Source of the DNA: Catonia carolina | Taxonomy: Eukaryota > Arthropoda > Insecta > Hemiptera > Achilidae | Assembly (NCBI GenBank): GCA_035578175.1 | Contig: JAQMRL010000003.1 | Span: forward strand, 26,670,672 to 26,734,671 | DNA: 64,000 nucleotides | Direction of reading: 5' to 3' | In this document: one piece after another, positions 1 to 10,792 of the stretch | Numbering within the stretch: position 1 is the stretch's first letter | Layout of the letters: each line of letters starts with the position of its first letter | The notes under the pieces: model-generated | Database searches by the model: none | What the model saw: the letters and a program-made list of their open reading frames with translations, nothing else | What the model was told of the DNA's origin: nothing | Program-made: the position numbers and the translations under genes

Positions 1-153
1 TTACATTCCTGGCAAGATCAATTCAATAAAATGGGAAATTTTATAGAGTAATACCAAGGGGTATTACTTACTCAAGATTTATACTTACAACACATCTACT
101 CATTGTTCTATGAGAGCAAATCGTAGGTTTACAGTTATTCAAAAAAAAAAAAA
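1..153 (+). mobile_element. 3' tail of a jockey-clade LINE (copy A)
   Basis: This is the 3' untranslated end and poly(A) of a LINE cut off by the window edge. It matches 10639-10792 (plus) and the reverse complement of 22783-22940 almost base for base, including the words ATGGGAAATTTT and ACCAAGGGGTATTAC. It ends in a 13-A run at 141-153. Clade assignment comes from the reverse transcriptase attached to the 10.6-kb copy. No coding sequence is left inside the window. Confidence 0.85.
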
Positions 154-955
154 CTTTTTGTTATTTGAAAAAATAACATATCAACATACGATCTGTAATA
201 GTTTAACGAATGTACGAGAGGTTGTGGTTCTTGAGTAAAAACATACCTGCTTAAAAGTATAGAAATAAAAGACATCATAGAACACAATTCATGTGATGTG
301 CCAGAACTGAACCAATATAATACAGTAATTAATTAGTAGAATATAATTTTGTTATTTTGTGTACAAAATATTAAACTAATTGATAAAAACTTACGGGTCA
401 GCCTTTCTGAATGTTAGTTTTTCCACAGCAAATTTAAAAACTCACCTGAAAGAGAAAAAAACAAATTATGTTACCAAAATAATGCTTGTAATATGTTCAC
501 ATTATATCTAATGAAATATTATTTACAGTCACCAACACCAACAAATTCCATTTGAATTTATGATACCATGAAAACATGGACAAGACGAGGGTGAGTTTCA
601 TTAATACAAAATGTTTGTAATTCCAAATCAAACTTTGCCTGAAGTCAAGGAATGGGATTTCGTTGTTCCTAAATTAATATTAACTAACTGTTAATAATAT
701 TGTTCACTTATATCTTACGCATTCTAAATTTGTAAAAAAAATTATCATAATTAAAACAAACGCTGGTTTTTTTTTGTTTTTAAACAAATTTATATTTATA
801 TTTGTTTTTGTTAAAGTAATCTGAATTTCCAAGAAAGAATTGTTAAGCTAAATACTTAATTGGTAGATCAAAGAACGGCGTAAAGATTACTTGTCTTGTT
901 TTTACAGACAACCGGACATTTGTTTCTAAAAATACATCAACAGCAATAGAACAAA
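154..955. other. Unassigned AT-rich sequence
   Basis: I see no gene, repeat or structured element. The short minus-strand frame at 843-1037 has no family resemblance and overlaps the start of an RTE relic on the other strand. Confidence 0.6.
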
Positions 956-959
956 AATG

Positions 960-1800
960 AACATGGTAGGAGCGTGCTAGAAATAGCAGAACGAGTAGGG
1001 CTACAGATTTCCTCGAAAAACGAAACCTCAAAAACACATAACGAACATTAAATCAGTCACGCGTCACTTAAAAATTAAGTGAAAAAATTAGAAAAATTGA
1101 TAGCTTCAAATACCTATAATAGAAAGTTCAAACAACCGTAATAGAGAAAAGGAAGCAAATAAAAGCAGAGAAGGAAAGATGGCCGTTGCAGTCCGACGAT
1201 GGCACCACCTGTGTAAGAAGGAAGTACTCGCAAGTGATGACAAGATCCGTCATTATAACTGTGATATGAAAATGTGATAAGATCTGCGAGCCTTAGAATA
1301 CTTAGAATGCCTTAGAATTACTGGAAAGTCTGGTTTGAGAAAAACAGAGAAATCGAAGAGAAAGGTCCTCTAAGATAATAGGTTCAAAGATAGTTGACGG
1401 ACAGGGCAGGTTATGAGGAAGGGAAGAACTACAAAAGAAAAATAAATGATTAGTGAAAACGATCAGGAAAGGAAACATAAATTATACAGACACCTCTATA
1501 AATAGAATGAATTACTATAATTACTAGAATGAATTAATAAATAAACGGTTGACAGAAGAATTTTTAAGGTGCTAAACAATAGAAATGAAGTGTCGGATAA
1601 ATGGTTTAAAGAACTCAATAGTGATATTGAGAATATTAGCATAAAATAAAACATAATGAGTCCACCCAAATTCAGAAAACAAATTACTGATTTTAAGGGT
1701 TTCGAGTAAGAACAAACATAGAACACTGAATGAACAGGATAAAGCAAAAAGACTTCAGTGAAGACTGCTGACAATTTTCTCTGAAAAAGATATTCCAGAA
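960..1800 (+). pseudogene. Decayed RTE-like LINE reverse transcriptase, C-terminal half
   Basis: Frame-by-frame reading recovers ordered pieces of an RTE-type reverse transcriptase. EIAERVGLQIS near 980-1010 matches IANRVGLRIS of the intact 7.8-9.5 kb copy, and EKIDSFKYL near 1090-1120 matches ERVESFKYL. The stretch 1297-1450 is roughly 80% identical in DNA to 60187-60330, where the reading RKIPRRIMGPKIVDE is still visible. Frameshifts and stops are everywhere, so it is dead. Boundaries are approximate. Confidence 0.65.
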
Positions 1801-2789
1801 ATGCCTGAAGTTATATTAGTTGGTCTAAAGTTGGCCCAAATTAACTAATAATAACCTAAATAAAAAGTAAATTAAACTAACTTTTTAGTTCTTTTATGAT
1901 GATTAGTAGCAGTTGTTTCAAATTAACTTCTGTTGTTTGAAGTAAACCTTTTGTATACGCTAACTTCCGTAAAATAACACTTAAGAAATCAAATGCCTTA
2001 ATTAAAATCGATGATCAAAAAGAAATAATCCATCCTTTAAAATTTAAATGTTCTGAAATGTCCATGAAAGAAAAGTTTAAAAAAAATTCTTTAGGGAAAA
2101 ATAAGTAAGAAAGTATCTTTTGATATCAACAAATTTAAGAATTCTGTGTTTTTATACACAGAGATAGCAGGCTATGAAAATATTAAATATTACGTAACCT
2201 GACGGGTGTTTCTATTATTTACATTAAGGTTTGGTGAACAACCTCTAAAGATTTTTCATAGGAGTCCAACCAACATGAAAAACATAAAATAAAGAAAAGG
2301 AATTTTATACTATAGGCTTCGGAAAATTTTCTTTCATATTCTTTTCTAAAAGTCGATAAATCTTTAATAAAGTTTCGACAAAATTTTATCGTTGATGACA
2401 GACAGGTTTCTGTCATGTTACAATAACTCTTAGCACACAGTAAAACTAAGTTGTTTTTGTAACTCCTGCGAAAAGTATTTGTTGAAATTATCCTCATACA
2501 AAGCCTATATGCGTTAGTTTTTATTCAGGAAATTTTTTTCCTGGTACAATGAAGCCTAATAAATTAAATCAGTAATATATTTATTAAAAATTTCATATAA
2601 AAAAAACAAATGGTTCTTCAATAGTACAAAAAGAAATGTATTGAAATGTCAAAAAATATTGTGAAATTTTAAAATTCAGAAAAATTTTGGTATTAAAAAC
2701 TGAGTGCACATAATAAAAATTTCATATTCTTTTACAAAAGATATTTGTAATAACAGTCTAGATTAAAAATTAAAAATTAGAACTCAACA
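1801..2789. other. Unassigned AT-rich sequence
   Basis: Nothing recognised. A 92-codon minus-strand frame at 2219-2497 lacks any motif and has the composition of random AT-rich DNA. Confidence 0.6.
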
Positions 2790-2925
2790 GTCCACCTCCG
2801 TAACGTATTTGTTAGCGTTGTAATGTACAAAGCGAAATGTCCTAGATTTGGTTCCCAGGAAATCGGTTAAACAGCTGACTCGTGCCATTAACTTCACCAT
2901 TATACCAACCCGGAGGATTATGTAC
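2790..2925 (-). repeat. Diverged tRNA-derived SINE head (type 3)
   Basis: The minus strand reads GGTTGGTATAATGGTGAAGT, then CACGAGTCAGCTG, then a degraded B-box-like stretch. The same words in the same order occur on the minus strand at 37613-37665 (GGTTGGTCTAAAGGTGAAGT, CACGAGTCAGCTG). A-box and B-box-like spacing suggests a tRNA-derived SINE, but the copy is old and its 3' end cannot be placed. Confidence 0.4.
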
Positions 2926-4080
2926 ATTTATAATGTACGTGAGTTAGGTGTCTGACAGCTGATATTCGGAAACAAAGATTCCTGTTTAAATCTCAGTAAA
3001 GGTAAATATTACCTTTATGCGAATTTGAATGCTAGAGAGTAAATATCGGAGTACTTTGATGATTGGCATTCAGTTAAGCCTTTCAATAACAGTTGCCCTG
3101 AGTCTGTACAAGACTACATCTAATTTACTAGTGATATATATCATTCTCATTACATTAGTTCTTGGGGTTGCTTATTTTTCTAAATTAAACAGAATGCAAC
3201 GAACACACATTGGGTAAAATAAATTTCTGTTGGTCTTTTCACCATATATAGTATATTTTATTATGTGCAATTATAAGTTTATTTATAGATAGTAGATCCG
3301 TTGAGAAAGTTTTGTGCTCATTATGCACATTGCCAAATTTACAAATACTTGTTCCACTCTTCTAAAATGATATTTATGATTATTTTGTAGTTATACTGAG
3401 ATCTTTTAGACACTCACCGAAAATCATGTGCTACAGTATCCTCAAGCCTTTGAGAGTACAGAAAAAACGAAAGTAAAACTAATATAAATCTGCAAGTTAA
3501 ATAGATGTAATTGTAAAACTCTTACATCTTCTTAAGGATTTGTGTACATTTTTTTATTTAAGTTAAAACATATGTTTTAGATAACGTAAAGAATGTATAT
3601 AGTAAGCCTAGAAGAAAGTATGAAGAAAACATTTATGATTAATTTTGAGTAAACATACAAAATAATTTAGGCAATTACATTATGGAAATGAGTTAATTCT
3701 CACAACAATCTCAAAGTGTCATTGTGTGTTAAGTAGACCAGCACACTGATAACAGAGCAAGCATAAGTAACACAAGATAATGTACGAGAAAGTGTCTTGA
3801 GGCTTTATCAAACATTGACTGCTCAGAAGTTGCCTTAAGGATTTCATTCAAACTAGTTAGATAATACTAATGTAGTTTGGTATACAACATATACATTGCA
3901 GATTGTGATGGGAAATTAATAAACGCATGCTTTGATGCACGTCGATGTCAAAGGGACACGGTTTGATCCCTGAGGTTATAATTTCAATTTCAAAATACTT
4001 AAAATGAATTTCTTTGCATGAACATCAATATTTACAAAAAACTGTAATAAAATTATTGTTACTGTTTAAAATATAAATTT
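2926..4080. other. Unassigned AT-rich sequence
   Basis: No gene found. A lone B-box-like word, CGGTTTGATCCCT near 3959, may be a worn SINE remnant. The 62-codon frame at 3029-3217 has one hydrophobic stretch but no other support. Confidence 0.5.
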
Positions 4081-4090
4081 AAAAATCAGT

Positions 4091-4491
4091 ATTCAACGAA
4101 TTCAAGCATTCCAGTCAAAAACATTACGCCTTATAGCAAATGCACCTCCTTACGTTAGCAACAAAACCTTACATACAGATTTGAAAACACCACTTGTACA
4201 AAATTCCATTGAATACCTATACAAACGCTTTCATGACAAGTCACACGAACACGAGAACCCCCTGGTGTGTTCACGTTCCTCCGTCCATTTACCTGATAAT
4301 CCCCCTAGACGCCTTAAAAGACGCTGGAGTAGAGATCTGCTAATTTGATATACAAATTTCATTCTTGGGGAGGCACCAATGGGGGCCCTACCCCTCTCAT
4401 GCCTATCATGTCATTTACATTATTATGATAATCATCACATTTGCTTGTTGTAACATGTTACAGTTGTAAATAAAGAATTAAAGAGAAAAAA
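4091..4491 (+). pseudogene. 5'-truncated jockey-clade LINE: reverse transcriptase C-terminus and 3' tail
   Basis: An 86-codon frame at 4091-4348, open to its stop, reads as the extreme C-terminus of a jockey-clade reverse transcriptase: IQRIQAFQSKTLRLIANAPP, then YVSNKTLHTDL, ending RLKRRWSRDLLI. A short 3' UTR ends in an A-rich tail at 4481-4491. The sequence AAAAATCAGTA flanks both ends (4081-4091 and 4489-4499) and is the TSD of a severely 5'-truncated insertion. This sublineage differs in sequence from the 10-kb jockey copy. Confidence 0.85.
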
Positions 4492-4499
4492 AATCAGTA

Positions 4500-5523
4500 A
4501 ATAAAAGTTTGTAATGTACAGGTTATTCCTAATCATCATTTTAAACCATAAGCCTATTTTCCCAGTAGGAGTCCGTCTGTTGGGAGGTTTTCTCCTGTTG
4601 TAATGTCAATTTTTTACTGTTACTACTAATACGTTTGTACTACTATAAGTTACTACTATAAGTTTCGTCATTACACTCACTAGTTATTGGTACTGTACAA
4701 TGTTGTATGAATATAAAATAAAAAAGGAAAAATTGCTTTCCTTATATGGTAAAAAAAGTAATATCATTCTGTTACTGTTAACAAAACGTTTGAAAGTTTT
4801 GTTTATCCAATCTCGTCTCAAAACTGGAGTAACATAATCTGTTAGAACATGCGGGAATTTCTTCCATTGTTAACATCATGAAATATTTTCCTGTACAATT
4901 TTGCAGATATTTTTATTACATATACCTGAAATTTATAAATTCGCAAAACCAATAACACGAGTATTATGTAAAACATCAAAGTAGAAAATTTATATAATTT
5001 TGTAATGCACCGAATTGTATACGTTTAAAAAAAGAGATAACACAGTTATGTATTTTTGTTACGATGACATGTAAATAGTTTTGAATAACTGAGCAATAAA
5101 CGTAATATTTAAGGGATGGGTTTAGAAAATATATGTCAATAAATGAAGGCAGTTAAACATTACATAAAAAAACTTTGCACCCAGGTTGTTGAAATAAATT
5201 CATTTGTGCCGTACATTACCTTGGAAATGAAATCATTCTTGTAATTGAATATAAATATGTCCCCACAAGTTGATGCCAATTTGTAAGATATTCCACACAA
5301 GGGAATGGCAATTTGTAATTGAATGAATAAATATATATCAATATCAGTAAAACAATTATTGCTTTATTTTAAAAGTATTCTAATCCTTCATAACCTACAT
5401 TATTATTATATAAGTTTTTTTCATATTTTCTTGTTTAATCAATTTCTTTTTTGTCACAACTTTTGGAATTATCATTCTCATTACTATTAATCCAATATAT
5501 TTCATAAATTTTCTTCATATATA
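4500..5523. other. Unassigned AT-rich sequence
   Basis: No gene, repeat or RNA recognised. A direct repeat of TACTACTATAAGTT near 4635-4665 is simple-sequence noise. Confidence 0.6.
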
Positions 5524-6533
5524 TACAGGGTGATTCATGAAGTTCTCCCCCCACTTCTACAGCACATTGTACTAGTAAAAATAATGAAAAAATGTTATAT
5601 AAACATAGGTCCGAAAACGCTTCGTTAGCGAGTTACAGCTAGCGAAAGTTTCGCCTGGATTTCAGTTCACCAGGTGAAATGAGGTCTTCCTGGAATTGTG
5701 GTAAGGTAGATTAAGGGGCAAATTCAATCATTTCTTATGGTTTTTGATCTGATAAATTGAATAAAACAGGTCCCAGAACTGTAAGTTAAATAGTTTTTGA
5801 GAAAACCAGTGTCAAATGCAAAAAATGGAGTGAAAATCGCATTTTTTCATCTTTGGGCAAGGATAACTGTGTTATTTCACCAAGAAACAGTTAAAATTTT
5901 TCAATAAAACATGTAGAAAATTTTATTCTGAACAAACCGGTGTAAATTAAGTACACAGAAAGCGAATAGATGTTTGATTAAATGAGTTTTTATTCATAAG
6001 AGTACAAAGTAAAATTAACCGGAAAAACTAAAATGAAAAAATGTGTTTTTTTCACTCCATTTTTTTGCATTTGACACTGGTTTTCTCAAAAACTATTCGC
6101 TTTCTGTGTACTTTATTTACACCGGTTTGTTCAGAATAAAATTTTCTACATTTTTTATTGAAAATTTTTAACTGTTTCTTGGTGAAATAACAAAGTTATT
6201 CTTGCCCAAAGATGAAAAAATGCGATTTTCACTCCATTTTTTGCATTTGACACTGGTTTTCTCAAAAACTATTTAACTTACAGTTCTGGGACCTGTTTTA
6301 TTCAATTTATCAGATCAAAAACCATAAGAAATGATTGAATTCGCCCCTTAATCTACCTTACCACAATTCCAGGAAGACCTCATTTCACCTGGTGAACTGA
6401 AATCCAGGCGAAACTTTCGCTAGCTGTAACTCGCTAACGAAGCGTTTTCGGACCTATGTTTATATAACATTTTTTCATTATTTTTACTAGTACAATGTGC
6501 TGTAGAAGTGGGGGGAGAACTTCATGAATCACC

Positions 6534-6538
<5 letters not shown>
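5524..6538. repeat. Foldback element: 446-bp inverted arms around a 123-bp centre
   Basis: The left arm (5524-5969) is the reverse complement of the right arm (6093-6538) with no net indel. I count about six mismatches, so identity is near 98.7%. Termini are TACAGGGTGATTCATGAAG and its complement, abutting TA-rich DNA, which fits a TA-targeting DNA transposon derivative. The centre holds no transposase. Its right part repeats an arm segment: TTTGACACTGGTTTTCTC occurs at about 6071 and again at about 6249. A transcript would fold into a long near-perfect double-stranded hairpin. Superfamily is not established. Confidence 0.9.

Positions 6539-6566
<28 letters not shown>
6537..6566. repeat. (TA)n microsatellite
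   Basis: A run of TA dinucleotides abuts the right end of the foldback element, probably an expansion of the TA target. Confidence 0.9.
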
Positions 6567-6571
<5 letters not shown>

Positions 6572-6842
6572 TTAGAACGAATGTGAGGACCTACTCTCTT
6601 CTTAGATTTTCAGTCCCCCCACTGAATAATTTTTATATTTCTTCCGCTTTTCTCTAGTTGCCTAGCAACGAGATTTTGTTTGTATCAAATTTATTAATGT
6701 TAAATAATTTTGAATATTTAATATCAACCAGCTGGCTCTATTTATATTTATACTTTAATAGACCAAAACATAAACACAGCCAGCTGTAAAGTCATTTTGT
6801 ATCGTTACATTCTCTTTCTTCAGAAATTATTTGAAGTAGCTT

Positions 6843-6916
6843 GCACAAAAATTCTTTGAAGGAATTCATATGTAACCTGAATCTTAGATATGAACTCCTT
6901 CAAAGAATGTTTGTGC
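6843..6916. other. 74-nt hairpin with a 29-bp stem
   Basis: The left arm begins GCACAAAAATTCTTTGAAGG and the right arm ends CCTTCAAAGAATGTTTGTGC. The 29-bp stem has two mismatches and the loop is 16 nt (GTAACCTGAATCTTAG). Length and near-perfect pairing resemble a pre-miRNA or the core of a tiny foldback element. The loop word AACCTGAATCTTA recurs at about 6978-6990, which favours a repeat origin. Expression is unknown. Confidence 0.6.
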
Positions 6917-6917
6917 T

Positions 6918-6975
6918 TTAATTTTTGTTATCGTCTGCATCAGCAGCAATTGCAAAAAAGTCAGACGTTAAAAAA
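6918..6975 (+). repeat. SINE 3' tail fragment
   Basis: The segment TCGTCTGCATCAGCAGCAAT followed by CAGACGTTAAAAAATAA matches the tail of the SINE at 62945-63119 (reverse strand). CGTCTG pairs with CAGACG to close a stem-loop just before TTAAA. No head is present, so this is a fragment or a strongly 5'-truncated copy. Confidence 0.55.
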
Positions 6976-7319
6976 TAACCTGAATCTTAACATAGGCTGC
7001 TCAATGCAGCTATATACGGTGCATATCACGTTCAAACAAATGAAATTTCTCATCTCAGTACTGTAATACGCATCAGTGCACAATATCCAATTGCTATCCA
7101 TCACATATAATTACATGAGTGATTCATGACTGTCTAGAACCTCAAAAGAATGATATACTGAAATATCGTTTGTAGTAAGATCCCTGAAATGTAAATTAAT
7201 ATGTTAAATAATGGAAAGTACATTCAAAAGTAATAAATTAGAAATAAAAATAAAGTCATTGTAATGCCAAAATTTTTTAAGTTGGCTAGTTAAGTTCTCC
7301 GCTCGTCCATATGATATCC
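6976..7319. other. Unassigned sequence
   Basis: No feature recognised in this AT-rich stretch. Confidence 0.6.
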
Positions 7320-7327
7320 TAGCATTT

Positions 7328-7493
7328 TTTAAATCTTGTTTTTTTATGTGGCATCAACAGCTTGATAATTAGCAGCTACAGTGGGTTAAGGAACTGGAAT
7401 GGTGATTTTTAGCTTGTAATAATTTCCAGATTCTAGCCGGGAATCAAACCTGGGACCTCTGCTTAGTCGGCTAGCGCACTAACCACTACATTA
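7328..7493 (-). repeat. tRNA-derived SINE (head type 1)
   Basis: The minus strand starts with a tRNA-like head: A-box-like TAGTGGTTAGTGCGCTAGCC and B box GGTTTGATTCC. It continues GGCTAGAATCTGGAAATT, also present (GGCTAGGTTCTGGAAATT) in the copy at 62358. The tail ACCCACTGTAGCTGCTAATT ... TGATGCCACATAAAAAAA aligns with the other SINE tails here. TAGCATTT flanks both ends (7320-7327, 7494-7501). The plus strand looks like a tRNA remnant, but there is no pairing acceptor stem, so it is not a tRNA gene. Confidence 0.75.
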
Positions 7494-7501
7494 TAGCATT
7501 T

Positions 7502-7733
7502 CATGTATCTAGGGCTAATGCATCAAGGGTACAGGGTTTTATGATAATGCTGCATCTCAACTTTTAACATCGAGATAAAACAAAAAGCGAATACGGCGCG
7601 AGACATCAATGAACTATTTCGTCGAATCAAGCCGCAATAAATGTTATATGATAATGTCAATACCGATACAGTCGTGCATTAAAAGTTGAAATTTTCATTT
7701 TTGCAGACTTACACTTTGTAACAAACACCTTTG

Positions 7734-7737
<4 letters not shown>
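7502..7737. other. Unassigned sequence
   Basis: No feature recognised between the SINE and the RTE tail. Confidence 0.6.
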
Positions 7738-7766
<29 letters not shown>

Positions 7767-9515
7767 TTGCTTTTACGGCCATATTAGACCACTCAATCAA
7801 TTTTTGGAGGCTTTTCTCCTAGCCCAGTAATCTCTCATCACTTGGGCTCTTCTTTCCCGTTCCGCTTCCGAATAAATCACCTTTCTCCTCTTTATTTCTA
7901 TTTCTTTAAATCTAGTCTCACTTTGGTGTAATATTTTCAATTTATTCGATTTTTGCCTTAAGTCTTGTTCTCTAATCCGTAGTTCCGCCATGTCTTCCTT
8001 GACCTCTTTTATCCATCTTGGATGTTGTTTGGATGTAATCAATCTTTCTACCAGTTGTTTTAAAATTCTGGTCTCTGATGTTCTGAGAATGTGACCGAAG
8101 AAGGAAACTCTCTTCTTCCTCATCTTGTCTAGTATTGAATCCGTATGTTTGTATACTTGCTTGTTTGGCAACAGCACCCACATCCCGTCTTTCTGGTGTT
8201 TCTTACCAATACACGCTCTTAGAATCCTTCTTTCTATTTTCAGGACACCTTCTATTTTGCCTTTCAAGCCTTTCAGATTGAAGAGGGTTTCACTGCAATA
8301 CGCAACTTCCGGCTGAACTACTGTTTTATAATTTCTTAATTTGGTCTGGATTGATAGTGACTTCTTATTGTATGTATATCTAGTTGTAATATGTGCTCTG
8401 TTTAGTTTGTTTCTTCTTTGATCCCAGGATTCTTCTTCTTGATTGTTATATCTGATAATTTCTCCAAGATATTTAAATGACTCAACCCTTTCTATCTTAT
8501 TCTCGTTTAAACTAATTTCGTTTATCACTAGTGGGTCTGTAGCCATGAACTTTGTCTTTTCGTATGAAATTCTTAGTCCCACTCTATTTGCGATCTGTTC
8601 TAAAGTTGTTATCTGTTCTTTTGCTTCCGCTATTGAAACTGCCATGAAAGCCAGATCATCGGCAAATCCTAAGCAATTTAACGCAATTTCATTATTTTTC
8701 CTTCCAATTTTAACATTCCTAGGGTTGGACTTCTGCCATTCCCTCATAATGTATTCCAATGCGCAATTAAAGAGTATAGGGGATATTCCATCTCCTTGCC
8801 TTAGCCCTGTTTTTATCTCAAATGATTGGGAGATTTCTCCTCTGAATTTTTTCATGGACTTTGTGTTGGTTAGGGTAAGTCCAATCATATTTACTAGTTT
8901 TGGGTGGACTCCTAAATTCCTGAGGATCTTTAACATTGTTGGTCTGTGTATACTATCATACACTTTTTTGAAGTCTATAAACGAGATTATTAGTTGTTTG
9001 TTTCTTCTTCTGTATGAGTCTATCAGCAGCTTTAATGTTAGGATCTGGTCCGCGCAACTTCTCCAAGGCCTAAAACCTCCTTGGTATTCCCCCATTTCTT
9101 CATTTAACTGATCTTTTATCCTGTTGTATAGGATTCTAGAGAAAACTTTATAAGTACAATCCAATAAGGAAATCCCCCTGTAGTTGTCCGGGTTTGATTT
9201 ATCTCCCTTCTTATGCAAAGGATGAATTATTGCTGTTGTCCAATTCTCTGGTAATTTTTCCTCTTTCCAAATTTTTACTAGATTTAAGTGGAGTGCTCGT
9301 ATTACTCCTTTATCCGCATACTTCCATATTTCTGCCGTGACTGGCTCTGCTCCACTTGCTTTGTTATTTTTCATCTTTTTTACTGCAAGTTGGACTTCAT
9401 GTATTGTTGGGGGTTCTGCGTTTTCCACCTCCGTTTTTATTGGCGTATTAGTGTCTACTTTGGTTGTTAATATATTACAATATAATTCTTGAAAGGTAAA
9501 TTGAATGTATAAAAA
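7738..9515 (-). mobile_element. 5'-truncated RTE-like non-LTR retrotransposon
   Basis: The element runs on the minus strand from about 9515 to 7738. It carries a long reverse transcriptase frame, a short 3' UTR and a terminal (AAT)n tract (7738-7767 on the plus strand as TTA repeats). Trinucleotide tails instead of poly(A) are typical of RTE-clade LINEs. The apurinic-like endonuclease that normally precedes the reverse transcriptase is absent, so 5' truncation removed it. I could not find a convincing TSD. Several relics in the window (960-1800, 28180-29400, 60183-60600) are distant relatives. Confidence 0.85.
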
Positions 9516-9518
9516 CAA
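7797..9518 (-). CDS. RTE-like LINE reverse transcriptase, endonuclease missing
   Basis: This 573-codon frame encodes a non-LTR reverse transcriptase that copies the element's RNA at a nicked target site. Visible blocks in order are NNKASGAEPV near residues 51-60, HKKGDKSNPDNYRGISLLD near 102-120, GEYQGGFRP near 143-151, IDFKKVYDSI with the first catalytic Asp at 182, GLRQGDGISPILFN near 238-251, and GFADDLAFM with the Asp pair at 287-288. FKYLGEII follows near 348-355, then a basic C-terminal domain. The frame has no stop and all three catalytic Asp are present, so it decayed little since insertion. The usual RPGRS reads RPWRS, and DFKKAYD reads DFKKVYD. The annotated start lies at the truncation point and is not a native start. 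Full RTE proteins have an N-terminal endonuclease, so this copy cannot act alone. Confidence 0.9.
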   Translation of the reverse strand: MFLYIQFTFQELYCNILTTKVDTNTPIKTEVENAEPPTIHEVQLAVKKMKNNKASGAEPVTAEIWKYADKGVIRALHLNLVKIWKEEKLPENWTTAIIHPLHKKGDKSNPDNYRGISLLDCTYKVFSRILYNRIKDQLNEEMGEYQGGFRPWRSCADQILTLKLLIDSYRRRNKQLIISFIDFKKVYDSIHRPTMLKILRNLGVHPKLVNMIGLTLTNTKSMKKFRGEISQSFEIKTGLRQGDGISPILFNCALEYIMREWQKSNPRNVKIGRKNNEIALNCLGFADDLAFMAVSIAEAKEQITTLEQIANRVGLRISYEKTKFMATDPLVINEISLNENKIERVESFKYLGEIIRYNNQEEESWDQRRNKLNRAHITTRYTYNKKSLSIQTKLRNYKTVVQPEVAYCSETLFNLKGLKGKIEGVLKIERRILRACIGKKHQKDGMWVLLPNKQVYKHTDSILDKMRKKRVSFFGHILRTSETRILKQLVERLITSKQHPRWIKEVKEDMAELRIREQDLRQKSNKLKILHQSETRFKEIEIKRRKVIYSEAERERRAQVMRDYWARRKASKN

Positions 9519-9894
9519 ATTAATATGATAAATAATGAAAACACTTAGTTTTGGTTGGTATCCGTTTAATGTTGTTCAAGAATTCAATCAATACTTTGTG
9601 TAATACAACTTTTTTTAATTGTTCTTTATTGTGGAAATTATAACTTACTTTATTTTTTAATAGTATTTGGTTTATGACTTTATATTATCAATACAACGAA
9701 GTAAAAAATTTATTGTTTAATAAACTAATATTAATCTTTGATCTTTTATTTTATTCAAAATTACGTTCACACTTTGCGTATCAGACATAGATCAATGAAA
9801 CAAATTCTTGTTCTTTTGAAAAAACAGTTTTAAACAATTAAAAAAAATCACATTAAATAAATTAATATCTCACAATCAAGAATTTAAAGTTTAA
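9519..9894. other. Unassigned AT-rich sequence
   Basis: No feature recognised between the RTE and jockey copies. Confidence 0.6.
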
Positions 9895-10792
9895 ATATAC
9901 TCTGATCTTCCACAAAATGACAACACTACAGTGGCAACATTTGCCGACGACACAGCCATTCAGGCAATACACGAAGATGCACAAATTGCATCTCATAACT
10001 TGCAGCAACACTTAGACAGCGTACAAAACTGGCAAAAAAAGTGGCGTATAAAAACAAATGAACACAAGAGTCTGCACGTCACATTTACACTAAAACGGGA
10101 AACATGTTCACCAGTGTTTTTTAACAACGTACAAATTCCACAATCCGATACGGCAAAATATCTTGGCCTCCACCTGGACAGGCGTCTAACATGGTGGACT
10201 CACATATGGAACAAACGAAAACAGTTAAATCTTAAATACCAACAGCTGTATTGGATGCTTAATGGAAAATCCAAATTATCGGCACAAAACAAATTGTTAA
10301 TTTATAAAACTGTACTTAAACCTGTGTGGACATATGGGATACAACTCTGGGGCACAGCAAGTCACAGTAACATTGAAATAATTCAACGGTTTCAGTCAAA
10401 AATACTTCGAAACATCATGGACTCACCTTGGTACATATCCAACACTATATTGCACAGAGACACGACACTCCCATGGTACACGAAGCTATACAGAAATTTT
10501 GCACCAGTTACCAAACAAGACTTGAAAATCATCAGAATCCAGAAGCCATCAATCTCCTAGACAACAGTGGAACACACAGATGACTATGCAGACTACACCC
10601 TACAGATTTATTTTAATATGTGATTGTGTAATTTATTTTACATTCCTGGCAAGATCAATTCAACAAAATGGGAAATTTTTTAGAGTAATACCAAGGGGTA
10701 TTACTTATTCAAGATTTATACTTACAACACATCTACTCATTGTTCTATGAGAGCAGATCGTAGATTTACAGTTATTAAAAAAAAAAAATATA
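9895..10792 (+). pseudogene. 5'-truncated jockey-clade LINE (copy B): reverse transcriptase C-terminal third, 3' UTR and poly(A)
   Basis: Translation begins IYTSDLPQ at 9895 and runs into TVATFADDTAI, the jockey active-site block with the Asp pair. YLGLHLDRRLTWWTHI, LKPVWTYGIQLWGTA and IIQRFQSKILRNIM follow. A frameshift near 10485 moves the frame; the C-terminus NPEAINLLDNSGTHR is then cut by TGA at about 10579 before the natural end near 10619. The 3' UTR (10639-10780) is shared with copies A (1-153) and C (22778-23073), and an A-run ends near 10790. Fingers and endonuclease are absent. AAATATA-like words at both ends may be the TSD, but that call is weak. Confidence 0.9.

Noticed and set aside
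8443..9111. 222-codon plus-strand frame
   Set aside because: It is exactly antisense to the RTE reverse transcriptase, and its codons mirror the conserved motifs on the other strand.
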